From contig JAKISY010000003.1 of NCBI GenBank assembly GCA_021648365.1, positions 54,129-118,128 on the forward strand: a stretch of 64,000 nt of DNA. Reading direction: 5' to 3'. Made by a program: the position numbers and the translations under genes. This DNA comes from Verrucomicrobiales bacterium. GTDB lineage: Bacteria > Verrucomicrobiota > Verrucomicrobiia > Verrucomicrobiales > DEV007. Under the pieces are notes generated by a model, which saw only the letters and a list, made by a program, of their open reading frames with translations, made no database searches and was not told the origin of the DNA. This document shows, in pieces, positions 9,032-15,579 of this stretch. Every line of letters begins with the position of its first letter. Position 1 is the stretch's first letter.

Positions 9032-10981
9032 ATGAAATTGATGACCTCCGACTTATCCTTAACTTCGCCTCAATCCTCAAAAAGGAGCCCTCTATCACCA
9101 CACTTAAGAAGGGAATCCGTAGCAGCAGTAGTTGAGCAATTGTTGCGAGCAGGCTTACTCGCCCTGATTTTTTCTACTATCATTCTGCAGACTAGCGCAC
9201 GTGCTGACGTCCAAGTGGATTCTGATTCAACCGTGCAATTTTTGCTAGCGCACCAGAAATCTAATGCTGCCTTCGGGCCAATTGATCAAGAGCATTCTGA
9301 TCTGGCATGGAATTATCCTGCCGTGCATGCCTTGCGCCTGCTTCGGGTGGATATTCCTCGGGCTGAGGACTGTCTTGAGAATGGACTTTGGGCAGCGTTT
9401 CGCAGTAAGGACGCTCATGCGACTAGCCTTTATTGGGACTTTTATCAAAAGGTTCGCTTAAACCTCCTGCTTAGAGAAGATCCAACGAAGGCTCATAGGT
9501 TTATTGTTTCTACGCAGAAAAAAGGAGCCGAAGGAATCGCTATAAATAAACCTTGGAAACTCACTTACATGGATCGGAAGATACAATATTATCCGCCTTA
9601 TGGTTTGGGTAAGTTCCATGATATTTCGTCGCTTTGGTACATGGCGGGTTCGTTAATTGATCTTGGAGCGGAAATTGAAAATGCAGAGCTCGCAAGAGAC
9701 TTTATCTATTCTCGGCAAACCCCCAGCGGAGGATTTGAAAACGTTTATGAGAGCACGCAACTCGAAGATGCTTCAGCTCATATCATTGTGACCTATCAAG
9801 CTGTCCTGACACTTAAAGCGCTTGAGTTGACTGTTCCAAAAGCAGATGCTTGCGCGGCATGGATTCAATCTTGTCAAACTAGTTCAGGAGGCTTCCGCTG
9901 GAATCCCTCCAGTAGCTCGCCCAGCAATAAACCGGATGTTTGGTACACTTGGGCTGCGATTCGCGCTTTGGATAAATTGGGGCGTAAACCCAAAAACACC
10001 CAAGCCTGTATTGATTGGCTCAATTCGTTACAAAACGCTGACGGTGGATTCGGAGATCGGCCTGAATGGCGTAGCCGTCTTTATAGCACGTATTACGCAG
10101 TGCATGCACTTGCGGTATTAACTGGTGATGCGAAAAAAGGGATTCACAAAAAGAAACTCGCTAAGAAAAAAATGATCCCTATTGAAGAAGGGAAATATTC
10201 GATCTTTCAGGCTCAATTTAAAACACCATCGACCGAAGATGGGGAGGACAAACAAATAGCCATGGTTGAGGAGATCAGCAAATTAGGTTTTGATTTTGTC
10301 GGAGTTAAAACGGCTGATGTGTCAGCAGCGCGAGCGTATGTTAAAGAAAAAGGTTACTCGCTTGAAATAGTTGCCTGCCCAGAAAATTATGCGCATCATT
10401 TACTTCGGCGGGGAGGGCATCCTGCTAATCATGTAAGCAATTGGATCATCCCACCAGCGATGACGACCGCCCAAGCGCGTAAATTTAATGCGGCAGACGA
10501 AGCTGGAAAAAAAGGGCTCTCTTGGCCCGAATTCAGCTCCCAAGCAATAGAGCCTCTACGAGAACTCGGCTCATTGATCTATCCGGAAATGGAATACAGC
10601 ATGATCAGTGCCTATGAGGTCTACGATGACGGACTCGAGGGGCCAGGCGGTTATAATGCGGTCATTGCGGCATTGGGTTGGGCTCCTTGGGATTGGGTGC
10701 GCCACTTTCCTTATCGAGATCGTTGGGTGGGCAGGTTGCCAATGCTTTCTGATTGTGATTCCCATGGTGATGTCTCCAAGTGGATACTTCGGCTAAACAA
10801 ACAACGAACTCTTTATATTGCGGAAAGTCATTTGTTGGGAGGCTTACTAGACGCTTGTCGTAATCGTCGAAGCGTATGTGTCATTCGAGATGAGAGCGTT
10901 TCCGGCGGTATAGTTTATTACGGGGCTCCAGCTGCAGTCGCTTACGTGAAGAAACATCGAGATCAATGGATATGGTGGTAG
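9032..10981 (+). CDS. Secreted protein with prenyltransferase-like repeats and an unknown C-terminal domain
   Basis: The 649-residue protein has a hydrophobic export segment at about residues 38-52. Residues 60-365 form alpha-alpha barrel repeats of the squalene cyclase/prenyltransferase type, with three clear copies of the (Q)xxxGGF motif (QTPSGGFE at 229, QTSSGGFRW at 282, QNADGGFGD at 334), each followed by a helix with a Y..W/Y-AV-AL pattern. No DxDD cyclase motif was seen, so it need not be a terpene cyclase. Residues 385-649 form a second alpha/beta-looking domain (FDFVGVKTADV, YSLEIVACPENY) with a tryptophan-rich part (WAPWDWVRHF) that I do not recognise. The gene stands alone. Confidence 0.65.
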   Translation: MKLMTSDLSLTSPQSSKRSPLSPHLRRESVAAVVEQLLRAGLLALIFSTIILQTSARADVQVDSDSTVQFLLAHQKSNAAFGPIDQEHSDLAWNYPAVHALRLLRVDIPRAEDCLENGLWAAFRSKDAHATSLYWDFYQKVRLNLLLREDPTKAHRFIVSTQKKGAEGIAINKPWKLTYMDRKIQYYPPYGLGKFHDISSLWYMAGSLIDLGAEIENAELARDFIYSRQTPSGGFENVYESTQLEDASAHIIVTYQAVLTLKALELTVPKADACAAWIQSCQTSSGGFRWNPSSSSPSNKPDVWYTWAAIRALDKLGRKPKNTQACIDWLNSLQNADGGFGDRPEWRSRLYSTYYAVHALAVLTGDAKKGIHKKKLAKKKMIPIEEGKYSIFQAQFKTPSTEDGEDKQIAMVEEISKLGFDFVGVKTADVSAARAYVKEKGYSLEIVACPENYAHHLLRRGGHPANHVSNWIIPPAMTTAQARKFNAADEAGKKGLSWPEFSSQAIEPLRELGSLIYPEMEYSMISAYEVYDDGLEGPGGYNAVIAALGWAPWDWVRHFPYRDRWVGRLPMLSDCDSHGDVSKWILRLNKQRTLYIAESHLLGGLLDACRNRRSVCVIRDESVSGGIVYYGAPAAVAYVKKHRDQWIWW

Positions 10982-11103
10982 TTCACCCGTTTTTACATAC
11001 ATTAGAATAAGCAGCAGAAATTGGCTGATATCGTGATGTTAAACGGAAAAATGCACTGCAGAGGTACCTTCAAAAAAACATCGCCAGCCTCTCATTTATT
11101 TTT

Positions 11104-11598
11104 CTAATTGGATCTGCTCGCCGTCAACTCGGCTAACAAATTTCCGATGTGTGCTCCCATTTGCAGGTCGCTGATTTGTCCAAAATGGTGGAATCGAACC
11201 CTGCCTAAATGGTCGATGAGAACAGTGCTTGGCGTACCTTGCATTTCATAGGCTTCCATCGTTTCTGGAATTTTTGATCCTTGGTGAAGATTATCCACTG
11301 CCACTGGGAATGGCAAGCGATACTCGTCGATGAATACCTTCAGGGCTTTGTTGGTCATCACTTCATGATGTTCGAAGACGCTATGAAGTCCAATGACTTG
11401 TAAATTGTTACCACCGAATACCCTTGAAATTTCTTTCGCCTGAGGGATGCCGTGGAGCGTGCAACCGGGGCATAACATTTGGAATGCGTGGAGGACGACT
11501 ACTTTCCCACGAAGATTTACTAGAGTTAGGTCCTCGTTGGTGTTAAGCCATGAAGAGACCGAAAATTCGGGAGCGGTACTGGGTGTTGAATAGTTCAT
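11104..11598 (-). CDS. Thioredoxin-fold protein of the AhpC/TlpA type
   Basis: The 164-residue protein has the thioredoxin-like core LRGKVVVLHAFQMLCPGC, with a redox-active CPGC motif at Cys43-Cys46. It is followed by the cis-Pro strand QGTPSTVLID and a last strand with HHFGQ. No signal peptide is visible, so it is likely cytoplasmic, unlike classic TlpA. It is the last gene of a probable three-gene minus-strand operon (12670 to 11104) with a glutaredoxin-like protein and an exported protein. A role in thiol redox or peroxide handling is likely, but the substrate is unknown. Confidence 0.75.
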   Translation of the reverse strand: MNYSTPSTAPEFSVSSWLNTNEDLTLVNLRGKVVVLHAFQMLCPGCTLHGIPQAKEISRVFGGNNLQVIGLHSVFEHHEVMTNKALKVFIDEYRLPFPVAVDNLHQGSKIPETMEAYEMQGTPSTVLIDHLGRVRFHHFGQISDLQMGAHIGNLLAELTASRSN

Positions 11599-11663
11599 TT
11601 GAAAGAGCAGAGAGGAGGCCCGCCTGAATACAGACGGACCTCACAATCAGATAGTTGTGGAGG

Positions 11664-12404
11664 CTATTTTTTTACGGAGTAGGGAAGTGTGAGATCCCCA
11701 GATGCTACGCCATAGACTTTATAAACACCCAGCATTGGAAGTTTTTTGTCAGAGGTATTCACCTTCATGAAACAAGTGACAGCATCGAACTTGAAATCAA
11801 TGTTTCGATTGACGCTGACGGCAGGAACCAATACGCGAATAGTGTTTCCATCCGTGACAACTTGAAATCCAGGAGAGTCCATAAACATGGGCATTCCTGG
11901 AGCAGTTGGTGGGAGTTTCATACTTTTGTCTTCTTTGTCGAATGGCTTCACCGAAAGCCCACCTTTAACTCGGTCATCTTTGACCAGAATTACCCAGTGA
12001 GAATGCCAGACGAGTCCGTCATTGTCATAGACTCCATCAAGATTTTCATCCCATAGTGGGGTGTCATCGAAATCTGGATGAGAAGTGAGCGCTAGTGCGA
12101 CGATTCCCTCGGTTTCGCTGAACCCGACATCAGTTGATTTCAGGGTGGTAGGAAAAACGTATCCCAGAACGGGCGCTCCATCGAGCTTGCCTACAGGAAC
12201 GGGTTGTGTTTTTCCAGCCAAGCCTTCCACCTTGATTTCCAATACAATGCTGTCAAGAGCGGCATTGTATTTTGCGGAAGTGGATTCTATCTTGGTATCA
12301 GGACCTTTTAAATCCTCACATTGCTCACACGCGTTTGAGATGCTGCCGAATATTAGGAAGGCAATCCCTAGTCCGCTTGTAATTTGTAGTTTTGTCATTT
12401 TCAT
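11664..12404 (-). CDS. Exported hypothetical protein
   Basis: The 246-residue protein has a signal peptide (MKMTKLQITSGLGIAFLIFG, cleaved near SNA-CEQC). The mature part starts with a CEQC motif and is beta-rich, with segments such as DSIVLEIKVEGLAG, GLVWHSHWVILVKDD and FKFDAVTCFMKVNT. I do not recognise the family. It lies 65 bp upstream of the thioredoxin-fold gene and 29 bp downstream of the glutaredoxin-like gene, so all three are probably transcribed together. Its signal peptide coding region resembles that of the DUF4399 gene at 13843, which fits a local duplication. Confidence 0.65.
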   Translation of the reverse strand: MKMTKLQITSGLGIAFLIFGSISNACEQCEDLKGPDTKIESTSAKYNAALDSIVLEIKVEGLAGKTQPVPVGKLDGAPVLGYVFPTTLKSTDVGFSETEGIVALALTSHPDFDDTPLWDENLDGVYDNDGLVWHSHWVILVKDDRVKGGLSVKPFDKEDKSMKLPPTAPGMPMFMDSPGFQVVTDGNTIRVLVPAVSVNRNIDFKFDAVTCFMKVNTSDKKLPMLGVYKVYGVASGDLTLPYSVKK

Positions 12405-12433
12405 TGTTTGTATAGTTGAGGTTCGTGTTTGAA

Positions 12434-12670
12434 TTACTTCAGATCACTGATATTTGCGCCAAAGTTGATATGTAGCGGAGTTCCATTGAGAACGAGCGCC
12501 GGAACGGATTTTACGCCAGCATTTTCCGCGTCGACAATACGAGCCGGAGTTTCTCCGAGGTGAATGATTTCGAGTTCAACTTTCCCTTGATCGAGATATT
12601 GAGTGAGCGAAGATTCAGCTTCGATACAAACTGGGCAGCCAGCGTGGTAGAATATTGCGGTAGTTTTCAT
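12434..12670 (-). CDS. Glutaredoxin/thioredoxin-like small protein (CPVC)
   Basis: The 78-residue protein is a minimal glutaredoxin-like fold: strand KTTAIFYHAGCPVC with active-site Cys12 and Cys15, a helix, the strand VELEIIHLGE, and VKSVPALVLNG with the cis-proline. Such small proteins shuttle electrons to disulfide substrates. It is the first gene of the minus-strand operon running to 11104. It starts about 30 bp from a promoter segment that is duplicated upstream of the DUF4399 gene, and next to a decayed HxlR regulator. Confidence 0.75.
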   Translation of the reverse strand: MKTTAIFYHAGCPVCIEAESSLTQYLDQGKVELEIIHLGETPARIVDAENAGVKSVPALVLNGTPLHINFGANISDLK

Positions 12671-12699
12671 ATTATATGTTTTAGTTAGTTAGTTTCTTT

Positions 12700-12800
12700 T
12701 GTGCTAAGTTTTCTGCACGCCTTCACTTGAACTGCTAATCGCGGTTTGCGAAAGTGAGCACAATATGGATACTACTTACCGAATAGTTCCTACTTGTGAG
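12700..12800 (-). promoter_or_regulatory. Duplicated promoter/operator segment, copy 1
   Basis: This stretch is closely similar to 13868-13964. Shared blocks are TTTTCTGCAC, TTCACTTGAACTGCTAATCG, and the longest one, GGATACTACTTACCGAATAGT (12767-12787), followed by CCTACTTG. The last block contains ACTA and TAGT as inverted arms (12771-12774 and 12784-12787). It lies between the glutaredoxin operon and a decayed HxlR gene. An operator for an HxlR-type regulator is the likely meaning. Confidence 0.6.
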
Positions 12801-12833
12801 GTTGTTATATAGGTGCGACTTTTACTGCATCAG

Positions 12834-13013
12834 ATAACGGAAAAAATATTTCATTATTGAAGGGCGGGCAGCTCATCGAAGCCTTGAGGATGTCGTCGAA
12901 TACCGTTGGTCGGCAGCAGGGGGTGGCGATTCAGAATGGTATCAAGCCATTCTGAAAGTTGGGACTGAACATTCTTGGTGTTACGGCAGAGTTAACGAGC
13001 CACTCAAGAAGTT
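12834..13013 (+). pseudogene. Decayed copy of the HxlR-family regulator gene
   Basis: The DNA matches the first half of the intact HxlR gene at 14155. Translated, it gives KKYFIIEGRAAHRSLEDVV then RWS, against KKFLTIEERAAHRSLEDVV then RWS in the intact gene. Further on the frames wander, but NEPLKK still matches NERLKK. The start codon position reads ATA instead of ATG, small indels are present, and the homology stops near 13013. This is a dead duplicate that lost its 3' half. Confidence 0.85.
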
Positions 13014-13153
13014 TAATATATGTTTAATCGCGGCGATTTCCGTCGCTTCTGATATAGGCACCTATGGGGGCAAAAATATAAACAATTCGAAACTACAACA
13101 AATATGAAAAGAGCATCAATCTTTCTCACTCCTTTGATTCTGGAATCTCATTT

Positions 13154-13184
13154 TAAGCCGCTTAGCAGGAAGCTAAGCGGCTTA
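13154..13184. repeat. Perfect 13-bp stem hairpin
   Basis: TAAGCCGCTTAGC (13154-13166) pairs perfectly with GCTAAGCGGCTTA (13172-13184) around a 5-base loop. No T run follows on either strand, so it is not a classic intrinsic terminator. It lies between the decayed HxlR copy and the terminator of the DUF4399 gene. Confidence 0.6.
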
Positions 13185-13254
13185 TGCATATACAGTCACT
13201 TTTTGACCCAGGAAATGTCAAAATTGCAAACTCAACTATGAGGTGACCCGCCCA

Positions 13255-13290
13255 CAAAAAAACCGGGCGTTTCCGCACCGGTTTTTTTTC
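13255..13290 (-). terminator. Bidirectional intrinsic terminator
   Basis: AACCGG (13261-13266) pairs with CCGGTT (13277-13282), with extra GC pairs inside. It is flanked by an A run on the left and a T run on the right, so it can stop transcription in both directions. It lies 17 bp beyond the stop of the minus-strand DUF4399 gene. Confidence 0.8.
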
Positions 13291-13306
13291 AGTTATTTTC
13301 GCCAAA

Positions 13307-13843
13307 TTATTTAACTGTAATAGTAATTTTTTTTGATGTCAGGGGTGGGTCATGAGGGATATGAGTTTGGTTTCCAAGTACCAACTGCAAAGTGTGCTTT
13401 CCAGGAGTCAAGGTAAGCGTCGTTTCCGTCTGCCCTCCGCCAAAGTGAATATGGGTGTCATCTTTTGCAATAGGCAGAGTAAGATCAGGTAACTTCTCCA
13501 CATCGATCAGCAAGTGATGGTGACCAGTGGGCATGTCTTCGGCGATATAAATTCCAGCCGGAGCTACTCCTATGCCTTTCAATCCGAAATTCACAACAAA
13601 GGGTGATGAGACTTCCGCCCCATCCGCAGGAGAAACGATATAAAGTTTGGCGTCCGCAGGACGTGAAGTTTTTGCCGGAGGGAACTGCGTAGCTGCAGAA
13701 TGGGATCCATGTTCGTCGCTTGAAGGTTCGGGCGCCTCTGAACACGAATTCATAGCGAGCGTGCCTACACAGGCAATTGAAAAAATAGCCGTGGGTTTCA
13801 AAATCGGGAAGATGAGCCCGCTTGCAAGTTGTAGTTTTTTCAT
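13307..13843 (-). CDS. DUF4399 domain protein, exported
   Basis: The 178-residue protein has an N-terminal export segment ending in LAMNSC, which may be a lipobox (Cys34). The mature part holds a DUF4399-type domain: the strand YIVSPADGAEVSSPFVVNF, the histidine-rich TGHHHLLID, DTHIHFGGGQTE, then LTPGKHTLQLVLGNQTH and a final KKITITVK strand. Several His residues in these motifs could bind metal, but the function of the family is not known to me. It reads away from the intact HxlR gene across the second copy of the duplicated promoter, so HxlR may control it. Confidence 0.8.
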   Translation of the reverse strand: MKKLQLASGLIFPILKPTAIFSIACVGTLAMNSCSEAPEPSSDEHGSHSAATQFPPAKTSRPADAKLYIVSPADGAEVSSPFVVNFGLKGIGVAPAGIYIAEDMPTGHHHLLIDVEKLPDLTLPIAKDDTHIHFGGGQTETTLTLTPGKHTLQLVLGNQTHIPHDPPLTSKKITITVK

Positions 13844-13867
13844 GAGTAGTATAGGTTATGTTTGAGT

Positions 13868-13964
13868 GTGCTATGTTTTCTGCACCTATTCACTTGAACT
13901 GCTAATCGAGGTCAGTGAAAGTAAGCACAATGTGGATACTACTTACCGAATAGTGCCTACTTGA
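13868..13964 (-). promoter_or_regulatory. Duplicated promoter/operator segment, copy 2
   Basis: This is the second copy of the segment at 12700-12800. The core GGATACTACTTACCGAATAGT (13934-13954) is identical in both copies and is followed by one changed base and CCTACTTG. It lies between the DUF4399 gene and the intact HxlR gene. Strong conservation of this core while the neighbouring regulator copy has decayed suggests that it is still used as a binding site. Confidence 0.6.
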
Positions 13965-14154
13965 GGGAAGGGTTTATAGTAGCGACTATTATAGCACCGA
14001 TCACACTATAGGACAAAAAATATAACAACCACTGATCGGCACTGATACCACGAACGCGGAACTGATATGTATTGTTTTTACGATTTATTTTTTTATCAGT
14101 GTAATCAGCAATTTAGTTCTTCAATTTTAAAAATGCCGTGTAATATAAACACAG

Positions 14155-14502
14155 ATGACGAAAAAATTTCTTACTATTGAAGAGCGAGCAGCTCACCGAA
14201 GTCTTGAGGATGTAGTCGGATGCCGTTGGTCGACTGCGGTGGTTGGTGCGATTCAGGATGGTATCAAACGCCCAGGAAAGTTGAGGCGATACATTCCCGG
14301 TATTTCGACAAAAGTGCTTAACGAGCGACTCAAGAAGTTACTGGATTACGGCTTAGCCATTAGAGATGATTTTTCGGGAAATTCCCTACATGTTGAATAC
14401 AGCCTTACTTTGAGAGGTGAAAAACTGGCTCGGCTTATTGAACAACTTCGAGACCTAGATGATGAGTATCAAGCCGAAGAGAAATCCCAGAATGGGAGGT
14501 GA
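14155..14502 (+). CDS. HxlR-family winged-helix regulator
   Basis: The 115-residue protein is a single winged-helix domain of the HxlR type. It shows the helix GCRWSTAVVGAIQDG (22-36), the recognition helix region LRRYIPGISTKVLNERLKKLLDYGL, and the wing VEYSLTLRGEKL. Members sense reactive or electrophilic compounds, often through a cysteine; Cys23 here is in the usual region. It precedes a MOSC protein by 72 bp in the same direction and is divergent from the DUF4399 gene. It likely regulates both, and perhaps the glutaredoxin operon through the matching promoter copy. Confidence 0.9.
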   Translation: MTKKFLTIEERAAHRSLEDVVGCRWSTAVVGAIQDGIKRPGKLRRYIPGISTKVLNERLKKLLDYGLAIRDDFSGNSLHVEYSLTLRGEKLARLIEQLRDLDDEYQAEEKSQNGR

Positions 14503-14574
14503 GGCGGATTTATTACTCATCAAATTTCAATGAAATAGATTGTTATTGATCGAACTATATAACTTTGCCTACTG

Positions 14575-15225
14575 ATGATTCAGACCACTCTTGATATGTT
14601 GTTGATTGGCACAGCTAAGCCGTTTCGTGAAAACGGAGAGATGAGCGCTATTTGTAAACAGCCTGTGTTGGGAAAAATTTGGCTGGGCTCACTTGGGTTT
14701 GAGGGCAATCAGGTTGCCGACCTTGTTAACCACGGAGGTCGGGATAAAGCAGTGCATCTTTATCCCATCGAGCATTATACATTTTGGCGCAGAAAATATC
14801 CCGATGTTGAAATACTAAAACCCCCAGGAGCCTTTGGTGAAAACTTGAGTTGTAAGGGGATGACAGAGGACAGGCTTTGCCTTGGCGATGTTTTTCGATT
14901 GGGCGAAGCTTTGATCGAATGCAGTCATGCACGGCAACCTTGTTGGAAGCTCAATCATCATATCGGGCGCCGTGACGTAATGAAGACGGTGGTTAAAACT
15001 GCAAAATCTGGCAGTTATTTCAGGGTGATTGAACCAGGATTTGTCAGGGAGGGAGATACCCTGATCCAGCAAGAACAGCCGCTTCCTCACTGGTCTTTGG
15101 AGCGTCTATTTCGTCTTATTATTGGCGGTGAGCACAGAGATAATAAAGAGGTCTTGAATGAGCTGTCCCAGAAAGCTGTGTTGGCAGAAACTTGGCGTAA
15201 AAGAGCAGCCCTGCTCTCGAGCTGA
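14575..15225 (+). CDS. MOSC domain protein (YiiM-like)
   Basis: The 216-residue protein matches the MOSC family of YiiM type. It has GFEGNQVADLVNHGGRDKAV (41-60), YPIEHY, GAFGENL (85-91), LGDVFRLGEALIECSHARQPC with the conserved Cys123 thought to bind the molybdenum centre, and a C-terminal helical part. The E. coli homologue YiiM reduces N-hydroxylated compounds and uses a Mo cofactor. It is probably cotranscribed with the HxlR gene, which fits a response to reactive nitrogen or electrophilic compounds. Confidence 0.85.
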   Translation: MIQTTLDMLLIGTAKPFRENGEMSAICKQPVLGKIWLGSLGFEGNQVADLVNHGGRDKAVHLYPIEHYTFWRRKYPDVEILKPPGAFGENLSCKGMTEDRLCLGDVFRLGEALIECSHARQPCWKLNHHIGRRDVMKTVVKTAKSGSYFRVIEPGFVREGDTLIQQEQPLPHWSLERLFRLIIGGEHRDNKEVLNELSQKAVLAETWRKRAALLSS

Positions 15226-15345
15226 TTTTTGAGTGTGATGCAATCACTATTTCTCGTAGGATAGTCATTGCTAGAAGCTAAATACGGGGGCAAGCTGCGA
15301 TGCATTAAGCAGTAGAAAAAATAAGAAAATAACTCGATTGGAGAG

Positions 15346-15540
15346 ATCACTACCCATGATCTTGCTCTGGCGGAGTCGGAAGAGCTTACCAAACATGCTG
15401 ATCTGATTCACTTCCGAGAACACTTTGAGCGCAACGCCGATGGAAAGTCCGAGATGACATTTGACTACAAAATTCGTCCTGGAGTCGCAACGACAACCAA
15501 TGCTTTAAAGATACTCGAAGTCATCGAAATGCCCATTTGA
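15346..15540 (+). pseudogene. C-terminal fragment of a MutS-family ATPase
   Basis: A 65-codon frame without a start reads TTHDLALAESEELTK, then HFREHF, then SEMTFDYKIRPGVATTTNAL, then KILEVIEMPI and a stop. These are the H-loop and the last strands of the MutS ATPase domain (TTHD, F.E.......MTFDYK, G.A..TNAL). Everything upstream, including the Walker motifs, is missing; an in-frame stop lies at 15322. It sits between the MOSC gene and the convergent PSD1 gene and is a leftover of a deleted gene. Confidence 0.85.
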
Positions 15541-15579
15541 AGCGTCTTTGTAATTGGCAAGCAAACATTGCCTTTGCAG

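Noticed and set aside
13154..13184. Perfect hairpin considered as an intrinsic terminator
   Set aside because: No T run on either strand and no gene ends next to it; kept only as a hairpin repeat.
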